From Oceanicola granulosus HTCC2516 (GTDB lineage: Bacteria; Pseudomonadota; Alphaproteobacteria; Rhodobacterales; Rhodobacteraceae): a stretch of 52,575 nucleotides of DNA. Positions 1-8,534 of the stretch are shown here, piece after piece (positions within the stretch are counted from its first letter, which is position 1; the number at the start of each line of letters is the position of its first letter). The position numbers and the translations under genes are program-made. A model generated the notes under the pieces. The model made no database searches, was not told where the DNA came from, and worked only from the letters and a program-made list of their open reading frames with translations. The DNA lies in the NCBI RefSeq assembly GCF_000153305.1, contig NZ_CH724107.1, positions 1,829,764 to 1,882,338 on the forward strand, given 5' to 3'.

Positions 1-1042
1 CCCCGCGTCCAATCCCGACCGCCTCGCGCACGCTGCCGAACCCGTCCCGCGCCAGAAGCCGGTCCAGCCCCTCGGCGATCCGCCCGGCCAGCCCCAGGCC
101 CTCGTAGACCAGCGCCGAGTACAACTGCACCGCCGACGCGCCGGCGCGGACCTTGGCGTAGGCGTCCTCCGCCGAGCCGATCCCGCCGACCCCGATCAAC
201 GGCAGGTCGCTCAGCATCGACAGCCGCGCCAGCACCCGCGTCGAGCGCTCGAACAGCGGCCGCCCCGACAGCCCCCCGGCCTCGCCGGCATGGCGGCTCG
301 CCAGCCCGTCGCGCGCCAGCGTCGTGTTGGTCGCGATCAGCCCCGCGAGCCGCGCCTCGCCCGCCACCTCCGCGACGTCGGCCAGCGCGGCGTCGTCGAG
401 GTCGGGCGCGATCTTGAGCAGGATCGGCAGCGGCCGCGCCAGCGCCGCGTTGGCCTCGCCCACCCGCGCCAGCAGCGCCGCCAGCGCCGCGCGGCCCTGC
501 AGGTCGCGCAGCCGCTCGGTGTTGGGCGAGGAGACGTTGACCGTCGCGAAGTCGGCATGCGGGCCGCAGCGGGTCAGCACGGCGGCATAGTCGGCGGCAC
601 GGTCCGCGCTGTCCTTGTTGGCGCCGAGGTTGATCCCCACGCGCTGCGCCGGCCGCCGCGCCAGCCGCGCGCCGATCGCCTCCATGCCGTCGTTGTTGAA
701 GCCGAAGCGGTTGATGACGGCCCGGTCCTCCGTCAGCCGGAACAGCCGCGGCTTCGGGTTGCCCGGCTGCGGCCGCGGCGTGATCGCGCCGACCTCGAGG
801 AAGCCGAAGCCCGAGCGGGCGGCGAGCGGGCCGAGCGCGGTGGAGTTCTTGTCGAAGCCCGCCGCGAGCCCCACGGGATTGGGCAGGTCGAGCCCGAACA
901 GCGTCGTCGCCAGCCGCTCCGACGTCGGCGGCGCGGCGCGCGGCACCAGCCCGGCCACCAGCGCCGCGAGCGCCAGCCGGTGGGCGCGCTCCGGGTCCGT
1001 CCGGTGCAGCAGCGCCAGCCCGGCGCGCTCGATCAGGCTCAT
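1..1042 (-). CDS. pyrD: Dihydroorotate dehydrogenase (quinone), class 2; C-terminus cut by window edge
   Basis: Oxidises dihydroorotate to orotate in pyrimidine synthesis, with FMN as cofactor and membrane quinone as acceptor. The ATG at 1042 opens a frame that runs without a stop to base 1, about 347 residues, so only a short C-terminal piece is missing. Visible signatures are the N-terminal helical stretch typical of membrane-associated class 2 enzymes, NRFGFNNDG, and NVSSPNT with the serine that serves as catalytic base in class 2. FMN-phosphate-binding glycines follow in [11 protein letters not shown]. The start overlaps the end of the DUF952 gene by ATGA (1039-1042), so the two are probably translationally coupled. 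Confidence 0.95.
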   Translation of the reverse strand, partial: MSLIERAGLALLHRTDPERAHRLALAALVAGLVPRAAPPTSERLATTLFGLDLPNPVGLAAGFDKNSTALGPLAARSGFGFLEVGAITPRPQPGNPKPRLFRLTEDRAVINRFGFNNDGMEAIGARLARRPAQRVGINLGANKDSADRAADYAAVLTRCGPHADFATVNVSSPNTERLRDLQGRAALAALLARVGEANAALARPLPILLKIAPDLDDAALADVAEVAGEARLAGLIATNTTLARDGLASRHAGEAGGLSGRPLFERSTRVLARLSMLSDLPLIGVGGIGSAEDAYAKVRAGASAVQLYSALVYEGLGLAGRIAEGLDRLLARDGFGSVREAVGIGRG

Positions 1043-1374
1043 GCCAGCCGGTCGGGGAAGACGTGCGCGCCGTCGACCAGCGGCAGCGGCTCGGCCCAGA
1101 CCACGTCGTCGAGGCGCAGCGGCCGGTAGAGGTGGGGAAACAGCGCCCCGCCCCGCGATGGCTCCCAGCGGACGTTGTCGAGCTTGTCCACGTCGACCGC
1201 GATCAGCCACAGCCCGTCGACCCCGTCGAAGTGCTTCGCCGCCGTCTCGGCCGCCTGCTCGGCGGTGGAGAGATGGATGTAGCCGTCGGCCAGGTCGATC
1301 GGCGCGCCCTCGGTGCTGCCGTCGGCCTTGAGCGCGTCCCACTCGGGGGCGCGGAATATCTTGTAGATCAGCAT
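1039..1374 (-). CDS. DUF952 domain protein
   Basis: A 111-residue protein that matches the DUF952 family by its N-terminal YKIF, the [10 protein letters not shown] segment with a conserved His, and the PHLYRPL segment near the end. DUF952 proteins have a small ADP-ribosyltransferase-like fold, but their function is not established and none is claimed here. The gene lies directly upstream of pyrD on the same strand with a 4-bp ATGA overlap. That arrangement is positional and gives no clear link to pyrimidine synthesis. The length fits the family. Confidence 0.85.
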   Translation of the reverse strand: MLIYKIFRAPEWDALKADGSTEGAPIDLADGYIHLSTAEQAAETAAKHFDGVDGLWLIAVDVDKLDNVRWEPSRGGALFPHLYRPLRLDDVVWAEPLPLVDGAHVFPDRLA

Positions 1375-1465
1375 GGCTCCGCATGGCCCGCCTTGCCGCG
1401 CCGGTCAAGGGCGCGGGCGTCACGCCCCTGTCACGCGGTCCCGCTACGTCGCGCGGAGGCGGCCT

Positions 1466-1494
1466 TTGACAGAGCGCGCGAGCGGCCGCAATGT
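1466..1494 (+). promoter_or_regulatory. Putative sigma70-type promoter of the 5'-nucleotidase gene
   Basis: TTGACA at 1466-1471, a 17-bp spacer and CAATGT at 1489-1494 lie about 30 bp upstream of the ATG at 1525. The -35 is consensus and the -10 is weak. An AGGGAG Shine-Dalgarno-like stretch precedes the start. No experiment supports this; it is read from spacing and sequence. Confidence 0.5.
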
Positions 1495-1524
1495 GGTCCG
1501 ATCAGAACAGGGAGCTAACCAAGA

Positions 1525-3084
1525 ATGATCGCTCGAATCCTCACCTCCACCTGCGTGCTGGCCCTCAGCGCCGGCGCGGCGGCGGCCGACTTCAACCTCA
1601 CCATCCTGCACACCAACGACTTCCACGACCGCTACGAGCCGATCTCGGCCTACGACTCGACCTGCGCGGCCGAGGACAACGAGGCCGGCGAGTGCTTCGG
1701 CGGCGCGGCGCGGCTCGCCACCGCCATCGAAGAGGCGCGCGGGCGCAACGAGAACACGCTCCTCGTGGACGGCGGCGACCAGTTCCAGGGCACGCTGTTC
1801 TACACCTACTACAAGGGCGAGATGACGGCCGAGTTCATGAACAGGCTCGGCTACGACGCGATGACCGTGGGCAACCACGAGTTCGACGACGGCCCCGAGG
1901 TGCTGCGCAGCTTCATCGAGAACGTCGAGTTCCCGGTGCTGATGTCCAACGCCGACGTCAGCCAGGAGCCGCTGCTGGCGGACGCGATCCGGAAGTCGAC
2001 CGTGATCGAGGTCGGCGGCGAGAAGATCGGCCTGATCGGCCTGACGCCCGAGGACACCCACGAGCTCGCCTCGCCCGGGCCGAACGTGATCTTCACCGAA
2101 CCCGCCGACGCCGTGCAGGCCGAGGTCGACCGGATGACCGAAGAGGGCATCGACAAGATCGTCGTGCTGTCGCACTCGGGCTACGGCGTGGACCAGCAGG
2201 TGGCCGAGAACACCACCGGCGTCGACGTCATCGTCGGCGGCCACTCCAACACGCTGCTCGGCGACATGGAGGGGGCCGAGGGGTCCTACCCGACCATGGT
2301 CGGCGACACCGCCATCGTGCAGGCCTACGCCTACGGCAAGTTCCTCGGCGAGCTGAACGTCACCTTCGACGACGAGGGCAAGGTCATCGAGGCCTCCGGC
2401 GCACCGCTCATCATGGACGCCTCCGTCGCCGAGGACGAGGAGTCGGTGGCGCGCATCGCCGAGCTGGCCGAGCCGCTCGACGAGATCCGCAACGAGGTGG
2501 TCGCCGAGGCCGCCGCGCCGATCGAGGGCAACCGCGACGTCTGCCGCGCGATGGAGTGCGAGATGGGCAACCTCGTCGCCGACGCCATGCTCGACCGCGT
2601 CGCCGACCAGGGCGTGCAGATCGCCATCGCCAATTCCGGCGGCCTGCGCGCCTCGATCGACGAAGGCGAGATCACGATGGGCGAAGTGCTCACCGTGCTG
2701 CCGTTCCAGAACACGCTGTCGACCTTCGAGGTCTCCGGACAGACGGTGATCGACGCGCTCGAGAACGGCGTCAGCCAGATCGAGGAAGGCGCCGGCCGCT
2801 TCCCGCAGGTGGCGGGCATGTCCTTCACCTTCGACGCCTCCGCCGAGCCCGGCAGCCGCGTGTCGGACGTGATGGTCGGCGGCGAGCCGATCGATCCCGA
2901 GGCGACCTACATGGCCGTCTCGAACAACTACGTGCGCAACGGCGGCGACGGCTACTCGATGTTCACCGACGCGGCGAACGCCTACGATTTTGGCCCCGAC
3001 CTCGCCGACGTCACGGCCGAGTACCTGGCGCAGAACACGCCCTACCAGCCCTACACCGACGGGCGCATCTCCGCCGCCGAGTAA
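1525..3084 (+). CDS. Secreted 5'-nucleotidase / UshA-family metallophosphatase
   Basis: A 519-residue exported hydrolase expected to dephosphorylate nucleotides in the periplasm. Residues 1-21 form a signal peptide ending ...GAAAADF. The N-terminal calcineurin-like metallophosphatase domain carries the metal ligands: HTNDFH (D32, H34), GGDQFQG, GNHEFDDG, a His in VVLSHSG and the closing GGHSN. The C-terminal nucleotide-binding domain shows NSGGLR, TVLPFQNTL and NGGDGYSMF. Two nearby cysteine pairs (STCAAEDNEAGEC and CRAMEC) may form disulfides. The gene stands alone with its own likely promoter, and a large inverted repeat follows it. Substrate could be a nucleotide, a 2',3'-cyclic nucleotide or a nucleotide sugar; sequence alone does not decide. 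Confidence 0.9.
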   Translation: MIARILTSTCVLALSAGAAAADFNLTILHTNDFHDRYEPISAYDSTCAAEDNEAGECFGGAARLATAIEEARGRNENTLLVDGGDQFQGTLFYTYYKGEMTAEFMNRLGYDAMTVGNHEFDDGPEVLRSFIENVEFPVLMSNADVSQEPLLADAIRKSTVIEVGGEKIGLIGLTPEDTHELASPGPNVIFTEPADAVQAEVDRMTEEGIDKIVVLSHSGYGVDQQVAENTTGVDVIVGGHSNTLLGDMEGAEGSYPTMVGDTAIVQAYAYGKFLGELNVTFDDEGKVIEASGAPLIMDASVAEDEESVARIAELAEPLDEIRNEVVAEAAAPIEGNRDVCRAMECEMGNLVADAMLDRVADQGVQIAIANSGGLRASIDEGEITMGEVLTVLPFQNTLSTFEVSGQTVIDALENGVSQIEEGAGRFPQVAGMSFTFDASAEPGSRVSDVMVGGEPIDPEATYMAVSNNYVRNGGDGYSMFTDAANAYDFGPDLADVTAEYLAQNTPYQPYTDGRISAAE

Positions 3085-3152
3085 GGCCGGAGCGCGCACG
3101 GAGGGCAGCGCCCTCTTCTGCGGCGGGTCGCGAGCACATCGCGGCCCGCCGT

Positions 3153-3233
3153 GCATATTTCTGGCCAGATGAAGCCAGGGCGGCGCGCCGTTAACCTTAA
3201 CGCGGCCCTGCCTTCATCTGGCTTCAAATATGC
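3153..3233. repeat. Long inverted repeat made of two copies of an intergenic ATATTT element
   Basis: Bases 3153-3184 and the reverse complement of 3202-3233 match at about 28 of 32 positions. Each arm holds GCATATTT followed after two bases by the CCAGATGAAG module. The centre contains CGTTAA-CC-TTAACG, itself an inverted repeat. The element lies between the convergent nucleotidase (ends 3084) and lipoprotein (ends 3268) genes, where it could serve as a bidirectional transcription barrier. There is no clean U-tract, so this role is inference. Related copies are at 11401-11420, 13851-13929, 20223-20244 and 27922-27943. Confidence 0.75.
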
Positions 3234-3267
3234 AAGTCCGCCGGCTCGGGCCGGCGCAGCGCCGGGG

Positions 3268-3648
3268 TCAGTCGAAGCAGGGCTGCAGGCTGGTGCCGTC
3301 GAGCGCGAGGGCGCCGTTGGCGGTGCGCGCCAGGGTGACGGTGCGGCTCGGCGCCGGCGCGCCCTCGGCGCGGCACTGGGCGAGCTCGAGCGCGACGCCG
3401 CCGGCCGTCGTGCGGGTGGCGGCGATGTTGCAGCCGGTCTCGCCGATATAGACGCTCTCGGGCGCCAGCTCGACCTGCATCTCCTGCCCGGCGCAGACCG
3501 GCGAGGGCGAGTAGCGGCCGACCAGCTCGGTGCGGTACAGCGTCTCGGCCCGGCCGACGCCGGCGGAGGTGCCCAGCGGCACGAGGTCGGGGCCGGTGCT
3601 GCAGGCCGCGAGGAGGAGAGCGAGGGCGACGGGACGGAGGAGGTGCAT
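3268..3648 (-). CDS. Small secreted lipoprotein of unknown function
   Basis: The start at 3648 gives 126 residues with an immediate lipoprotein signal (MHLLRPVALALLLAAC). The open frame extends to 3786, but that would put the signal sequence deep inside the protein and overlap the divergent SRAP gene, so the shorter start is preferred. The mature part has four further cysteines (PVCAGQ, TGCNIA, AQCRAE, QPCFD) that could form two disulfides, and is otherwise a small beta-rich sequence. No family is recognised. It is divergent from the SRAP gene (46 bp between starts) and convergent with the nucleotidase. Confidence 0.7.
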   Translation of the reverse strand: MHLLRPVALALLLAACSTGPDLVPLGTSAGVGRAETLYRTELVGRYSPSPVCAGQEMQVELAPESVYIGETGCNIAATRTTAGGVALELAQCRAEGAPAPSRTVTLARTANGALALDGTSLQPCFD

Positions 3649-3694
3649 GGGCGGCGGCTCGACAAGGGGCTTCGGACGGACCAGATTATGACCC

Positions 3695-4360
3695 ATGTGC
3701 GGACGCATGGCCATAACCCTCCCCCACGACGCCATGGCGCAGATGTTCGAGGCGGCGCCGGGCAACGACCTGCCCGAGGTGCCCAACTACAACGTCTGCC
3801 CGACCGACCCGGTGCACGTCGTCACCAGCGACGGCGGCGCGCGGCGGCTGCGGCCGATGCGCTGGGGCCTGTTGCCCGCCTGGTACAAGGCGCCGAACGG
3901 CGGGCCGCTGCTGATCAACGCGCGCGCCGAGACGATCGCGGAGAAGCCGGCGTTCCGGGCGGCGGCGAAGGAGCGGCGGGCGCTGATCCCGGCGAGCGGC
4001 TTCTACGAGTGGACCAAGGACGCCGAGGGCGTTCGCTACCCGTGGTACATCACCCGCGCCGACGGCGCGCCCATGGCCTTCGCCGCGGTCTGGCAGGACT
4101 GGAGCCGCGACGGCGAGACGCTGACCACCTGCGCTGTCGTCACCACCTCCGCCAACACCTCCATGGGCCGCATCCACAACCGCATGCCGGTGATCCTCGA
4201 GCCGGACGACTGGCCGCTCTGGCTGGGCGAGGCGGGCCACGGGGCGGCGCGGCTGATGGTGGCGGCGCACGAGGAGCTGCTGCGCTTCCACCGGGTCGAC
4301 CGCGCGGTCAACTCCAACCGCGCCCGCGGCCCCGACCTGATCGAGCCGGTAGAGGTCTAG
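3695..4360 (+). CDS. SRAP-family abasic-site processing protein (YedK/HMCES-like)
   Basis: Proteins of this family shield abasic sites in single-stranded DNA by forming a covalent thiazolidine link through Cys2. All active-site residues known from E. coli YedK are visible: Cys2 (MCGR, available once the initiator Met is removed), Asn75 in NARAET, Glu105 in GFYEW and His161 in HNRMPVIL. Length (221 residues) is normal. Its stop codon TAG shares CTAG (4357-4360) with the stop of the convergent phytochrome gene. The family name SOS response-associated peptidase is often used, but DNA-protein crosslinking is the better-supported role. Confidence 0.93.
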   Translation: MCGRMAITLPHDAMAQMFEAAPGNDLPEVPNYNVCPTDPVHVVTSDGGARRLRPMRWGLLPAWYKAPNGGPLLINARAETIAEKPAFRAAAKERRALIPASGFYEWTKDAEGVRYPWYITRADGAPMAFAAVWQDWSRDGETLTTCAVVTTSANTSMGRIHNRMPVILEPDDWPLWLGEAGHGAARLMVAAHEELLRFHRVDRAVNSNRARGPDLIEPVEV

Positions 4361-6924
4361 CCGTCGCCGTCGGCGAAACCCTCGATGGCCACCGCGACGT
4401 GGTCGATCGTGTAGGGCTTCTTGAGCACCGGCATCGCCGGGAACTCGGCGATCCGCTCGCCACTGGCGCCGTAGCCCGTGGCCAGCACCGCGTGGACCCC
4501 GTCGGCCTTGCAGCGCTCCGCCACCGACAGCGAGGTCTCCGCGCCGAGGTTCACGTCGAGCAGCGCGAAGACGATGTCGTGGCCGTCGAGCAGCTGGTGC
4601 GCCTCGCCCACCGACGAGGCGACGTGGACCTGGCGCGCGCCCAGCGCGGTGAGCATGTCGGCGGCGTCCATCGCGATGATCATGTTGTCGTCGAGCACCA
4701 GCGCCCTGCCCTCGATGCGGGCACGGCCGGCGTGCCCCGGGCGCGGCGCCGGCGCGCCCGCCGCCCCCGGCGCGCCGCTGCCGGGGCGGACATGGGCGGC
4801 GGGGATGGAGAAGTCGGCCTCGAGCCCGCCCGCCTCGTAACGGGTGCGGGCCGTGCCCTTCAGCTCGAACGGGATCGAGCGCTCGATGATCGTGGTGCCG
4901 AAGCCCTGCCGCGTCGGCGCGACGACGGCCGGCCCGCCGCTCTCGCGCCAGGCGAGGGTGAAGTCGTCGCCCTCCCAGCCGAGATCGATCGTCACCAGCC
5001 CCGCGTCGCCGCTCAGCGCGCCGTACTTGGCGGAGTTCGTGACCAGTTCGTGCATCACCAGCGCCAGCGTCGTGAAGCCGGTCGGCGACAGCTCGACGTC
5101 GGCGCCGTCGACCCGCACCCGCTCGCCGTCGCCGCCGAGGTAGGCGTTGACCTCGTTGTCGATCAGCGCCTTCAGCGACATCCAGCCCCAATCGCGCTCG
5201 GTGAGCTGATCGTGGGCGCGGGCGAGCGAGTGGATGCGGCTGTCGAGGATCGCGGCGTAGTCGTCGACGGAGCCGGCGTCGCGGCGGCCCTGGCTGACGA
5301 GGCCGCGGATCAGGTTGAGGATGTTGCGGACCCGGTGGTTGAGCTCGGCGATCAGCAGCTCCTGCTGCTCGCGGGCGCGCAGCTCGTTGGCGTTGGCCTC
5401 GTCCGACAGCTTCAGCACCACCTCGAGCAACGTGATGCGCAGCGACTCCGCGGCGCGCAGCTCGCTCGCCTTCCAGGGCATCGACTGGCCGGTGACGACC
5501 TCCTGCCAGGCCTCGAAGCTCTTGCGCGGCGTCAGGCGCGGGCCGTCGGGGCCGACCTCGAGGGACTTCTCCGGCCGGCCCGCCCACTTGACCGACTGCG
5601 CCACCTCGTGGCGGAACAGCACGATGTAGTCGCGCGGCGCGCGCGACACGGGCAGCGCCAGCACCCCGGCGACGCGATCGGAGAAGTCGCTCGCGTCGGG
5701 ATAGCGCGCGCCGATCCGGTCGGTGTGGAAGATGCGGCTGTTCTCGGCGGTGTTCAGGAAGCGGGCCAGCGGCCGGAACTCCTCCTCCGTCGGCGCCGCG
5801 CCGCGGGCGATGTAGCGCCCGCCGGTGTAGATCGCGATGCCGTCGAAGGGGATCACCTCGTCGATCTCGTCGGCGACCCGGTCGAACGATTGCAGCAGGT
5901 CCATGCCGCCCGAGACCTGGCTCATCAGGTTGTCGTGCAGCCGCCGCGCCTTCTCGACGTCGGCGAGTTCGGCGTCGGTTTCCAGGCGGGCGAGCTCGTA
6001 GGAGAACAGCTGCCCGAACAGCTCCACCGCGGTGCGCAGCTCGTAATCGACGTAGAACGGCTCGCCGTGGTGGCAGGCGAACAGGCCCCAGAGCTTGCCC
6101 CGGCGCAGGATCGACACCGACAGCGACGCCCGCACGCCCATGTTGCGCAGGTACTCGAGGTGGATCGGCGAGACGGCGCGCGTCACGGCGAAGGACAGGT
6201 CGAGCGGGCGGCCGTCGGGGCCGAGCTCGGGGACGATCGGGTGCACCTCGCCGTCGACGTCGGCGATGATGCGGAAGGTGTTGCGCCGGTAGAGCTCGCG
6301 GGCCTGGGCGGGGATGTCGCTGGCCGGGTAGCGCAGGTGCAGGAACGGCTCGAGCTTCGGTTCGCGGGCCTCGGCGATGACGGTGCCGCTGTCATCCTCC
6401 TCGAAGCGGTAGACCATCACCCGGTCGAGCCCGGTCATCGCCTTGAGACAGCGCGCCGCCTCGGTGGCGGCGCCGACGATGTCCTCGCGGCGGCGCACGC
6501 GGGCGATCAGCGGCTGCACCAGCGCCAGGTCGTCGCGGAACTCCGACGAGCTCTTGGGCTCGAACTCGAACACGAAGTGCCGGCCGCTGCCGTGGATGGC
6601 GATATCGAACAGCCGGCCGTCCTCGAACAGGTCGAAGCGGAACACCCGCGCCGGCTGGTCGTCGTGGGCGAGCAGCTGCATCTTGCTGCGCAGGTCGTGG
6701 ATCGACTGGCCGGGGAAGAAATCGGCGAACGGCGCGCCGACGAGACGCTCGGGCGCGAGGTCGAGGATGTCGTCGGTGTTGGCCGAGGCGTGGCCGATGA
6801 TCCAGTCCTTGGACACGGCGATCAGGCACCCGAACGGCTGGATCCGGCCGAGCACGTGGATCGGCTCGCGGGCGCAGTTCTCGAGGGTGACCTCGTAGGC
6901 CGCGGCGGTCTCTGGGCTCGTCAT
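4357..6924 (-). CDS. bphP: Bacteriophytochrome hybrid HWE-type histidine kinase with C-terminal receiver
   Basis: A red/far-red photoreceptor of 855 residues. Domain order: PAS (about 10-125) with biliverdin-attaching Cys17 in ENCAREPIH; GAF (about 145-310) with the PASDIP motif (Asp203) and pocket histidines around 255 and 285; PHY (about 320-510) with the PRKSF tongue motif at 466-470. An HWE/HisKA_2-type kinase follows (about 520-710, phospho-acceptor His530 in LNHRVRN, N-box HELVTNSAKYG, GFGTTI). The C-terminus is a receiver (about 738-852) with acidic pair D745/D746, phospho-acceptor Asp790 and Lys836. The attached receiver makes it a hybrid kinase able to phosphorylate itself intramolecularly. 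The heme oxygenase gene lies 15 bp upstream in the same operon. Its output partner is not in this window. Confidence 0.96.
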   Translation of the reverse strand: MTSPETAAAYEVTLENCAREPIHVLGRIQPFGCLIAVSKDWIIGHASANTDDILDLAPERLVGAPFADFFPGQSIHDLRSKMQLLAHDDQPARVFRFDLFEDGRLFDIAIHGSGRHFVFEFEPKSSSEFRDDLALVQPLIARVRRREDIVGAATEAARCLKAMTGLDRVMVYRFEEDDSGTVIAEAREPKLEPFLHLRYPASDIPAQARELYRRNTFRIIADVDGEVHPIVPELGPDGRPLDLSFAVTRAVSPIHLEYLRNMGVRASLSVSILRRGKLWGLFACHHGEPFYVDYELRTAVELFGQLFSYELARLETDAELADVEKARRLHDNLMSQVSGGMDLLQSFDRVADEIDEVIPFDGIAIYTGGRYIARGAAPTEEEFRPLARFLNTAENSRIFHTDRIGARYPDASDFSDRVAGVLALPVSRAPRDYIVLFRHEVAQSVKWAGRPEKSLEVGPDGPRLTPRKSFEAWQEVVTGQSMPWKASELRAAESLRITLLEVVLKLSDEANANELRAREQQELLIAELNHRVRNILNLIRGLVSQGRRDAGSVDDYAAILDSRIHSLARAHDQLTERDWGWMSLKALIDNEVNAYLGGDGERVRVDGADVELSPTGFTTLALVMHELVTNSAKYGALSGDAGLVTIDLGWEGDDFTLAWRESGGPAVVAPTRQGFGTTIIERSIPFELKGTARTRYEAGGLEADFSIPAAHVRPGSGAPGAAGAPAPRPGHAGRARIEGRALVLDDNMIIAMDAADMLTALGARQVHVASSVGEAHQLLDGHDIVFALLDVNLGAETSLSVAERCKADGVHAVLATGYGASGERIAEFPAMPVLKKPYTIDHVAVAIEGFADGDG

Positions 6925-6939
6925 CTGGTCGTCGGTCCG

Positions 6940-7503
6940 TCAGCTCAGGGTTTCGAGGAAGACGTCGAAGATGCCGTTGGCGTCGGCGACGGCCAGCTCG
7001 GCGTCCGCATCGTCCGCGGGCGCGGTCTCGGCGGCATCGCAGAAGCGGCGCCACTCGTCCAGATAGCCGGGTGCGGTGAAATAGGCCGAAGCCCGCTGCA
7101 CCAGCGGGTCGGGGCTCGTCGCCCAGCGCCGGCGCAGCACCTTGGAGCCGAGCCGCGAGCCGAGCGTGACGTAGTCGACCGCGACCGGGTGCCGCCGCCG
7201 GGCCGGCGTCGCGGCGGCCGGGTCGCAGGCGGCGCAATGGGCGGCGCCGAGCACCACGAGATCGGCGCGCAGCCGCTGCAGCAGGTCGGGCAGCACCCGC
7301 CCCGACACGCCCGCGCCCGGGCCGATGCGCGAGAACGCCGCCTCGTGCACCGACAGGAACGCGGCCAGACCTCCGGGCGTGCGGATGTCGTAGGCACTCA
7401 GCGCATCGTCCAGCTTCCGGTGGCGCGCCTGCGTGCCCTCGCGCAGCCGCGCGCGCAATGTGGGGCGGAGTGCCGTGGTCACAACCCTCTCCTCGGTCGG
7501 CAT
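6940..7503 (-). CDS. bphO: Biliverdin-forming heme oxygenase of the phytochrome operon
   Basis: Opens heme to biliverdin, the chromophore of BphP. The protein is 187 residues from the ATG at 7503; an in-frame ATG at 7551 would add 16 residues without heme-oxygenase character. The N-terminus LRARLREGTQARHRKLD carries the likely proximal heme ligand His28, as in bacterial heme oxygenases, and GSRLGSKVL matches the glycine-containing distal helix. Transcribed just before bphP with a 15-bp gap, so chromophore supply and apoprotein are made together. Assignment rests on this motif pattern plus the context. Confidence 0.88.
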   Translation of the reverse strand: MPTEERVVTTALRPTLRARLREGTQARHRKLDDALSAYDIRTPGGLAAFLSVHEAAFSRIGPGAGVSGRVLPDLLQRLRADLVVLGAAHCAACDPAAATPARRRHPVAVDYVTLGSRLGSKVLRRRWATSPDPLVQRASAYFTAPGYLDEWRRFCDAAETAPADDADAELAVADANGIFDVFLETLS

Positions 7504-7524
7504 ATGAGCGTAAACATGATTGGC

Positions 7525-7575
7525 GGAGACACAAGCCATGTCAGGCGACATACATCTCTCGTGGAGACATGTCAG
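7525..7575. promoter_or_regulatory. Repeated and palindromic motifs upstream of bphO
   Basis: In the short space before bphO the octamer CATGTCAG occurs at 7537-7544 and again at 7568-7575, each associated with GGAGACA (7525-7531 and 7563-7569). TGTCAGGCGACA (7539-7550) is TGTC-N4-GACA, and GACATGTC (7566-7573) is a perfect palindrome. This pattern suits a regulator-binding region for the photoreceptor operon. No known operator consensus was matched, so this is a candidate only. Confidence 0.35.
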
Positions 7576-8534
7576 TCGGAGAGCGGGTGGAAGCAGGCTG
7601 CTTTTTGATGGTTTGACTTCGCCGTCTCCAGCGTCGGCACCTCCGCCGCGCAGCGCTCGGTGGCGCGCGGGCAGCGGGTGCGGAAGGCGCAGCCCGAGGG
7701 CGGGTTGAGCGGATCGGGCAGCTCGGTCTCCTTCGCCTCGGGCGCGGTGAGCGGCCGGCCCACCACCGGCGCGCTCTCGGCCAGCAGCCGGGTGTAGGGG
7801 TGGAGCGGCGCGCGGAACACGTCCTCGGCGCGGCCCAGCTCGACCACCGCCCCGAAATACAGCACCGCGATCCGGTCGCAGACGGCCTCCACCACGGCGA
7901 GGTCGTGCGAGATGAACAGGTAGGTCAGCCCGTACTCCCCCTTCAGGTCGGCCAGCAGGTTGAGCACCTGCGCCTGCACCGACACGTCGAGCGCCGAGAC
8001 CGGCTCGTCGAGCACCAGGATCGACGCCTGCGCCGCGAGCGCCCGCGCGATGCCGATCCGCTGCGCCTGCCCGCCGGAGAATTCGTGCGGGTAGCGGTCG
8101 AGGAACTCCTCGCGCAGGTTCACGCTGTCGAAGATCTCGCGGATGCGCGCCTGTCGCTCCGTCGCCTTCATCCCGTGCAGCCGCCTGAGCGGCGCCTCCA
8201 TGATCTGCCGGATCGTCTTCCTCGGGTTCAGCGACGAGATCGGGTCCTGGAAGACGTACTGGATGCGCTTGCCGAACAGCGCCGGATCGGCGGTGTCGAG
8301 CGCCGCGCCCTCGATCTCCACGTGGCCCTGCGTCGGCTCGAGCAGCCCCACCAGCATCCGCGCCAGCGTGGACTTGCCGCAGCCGGATTCGCCCACGATG
8401 CCGAGCGTCTCGCCCCGCTCGACGTCGAGCGTCACCGGATGCACCGCCCGCACCTTCCCCTTCGGCTTGCCGAACAGGCGCTTGCCGACGGGGAACGTCT
8501 TGGCGAGATCCACGAGCCTGAGCGCGAGGGTCAT
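7572..8534 (-). CDS. Peptide-type ABC transporter ATP-binding protein (OppF/DppF-like)
   Basis: A 320-residue ATPase energising import through the permeases encoded upstream. Walker A GESGCGKST, signature FSGGQAQRIGIAR, Walker B ILVLDEPVSALD and the switch His in FISHDL are all present. The C-terminal oligopeptide-transporter extension has the cysteine cluster (GCAFRTRCPRATERC) that often binds an Fe-S cluster in Opp/Dpp ATPases. The start at 8534 overlaps the fused permease/ATPase stop by ATGA. It is the last gene of the SBP-permease-permease/ATPase-ATPase operon. Confidence 0.93.
   Translation of the reverse strand: MTLALRLVDLAKTFPVGKRLFGKPKGKVRAVHPVTLDVERGETLGIVGESGCGKSTLARMLVGLLEPTQGHVEIEGAALDTADPALFGKRIQYVFQDPISSLNPRKTIRQIMEAPLRRLHGMKATERQARIREIFDSVNLREEFLDRYPHEFSGGQAQRIGIARALAAQASILVLDEPVSALDVSVQAQVLNLLADLKGEYGLTYLFISHDLAVVEAVCDRIAVLYFGAVVELGRAEDVFRAPLHPYTRLLAESAPVVGRPLTAPEAKETELPDPLNPPSGCAFRTRCPRATERCAAEVPTLETAKSNHQKAACFHPLSD

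Noticed and set aside
3153-3234. Short peptides such as MHISGQMKPG read from the ATATTT elements
   Set aside because: They are translations of the repeat itself, present in several places in different frames, and not genes.
7525-7575. PpsR/CrtJ-type site (TGT-N12-ACA) upstream of bphO
   Set aside because: The TGT at 7539 and at 7570 were checked and neither has ACA at the required distance. Only shorter palindromes are present.
3151-7608. A 1485-codon open frame on the plus strand across bphP, bphO and SRAP
   Set aside because: It is antisense to clear protein families, low in complexity (Arg/Ala/Gly/His runs) and typical of accidental long frames in very GC-rich DNA.
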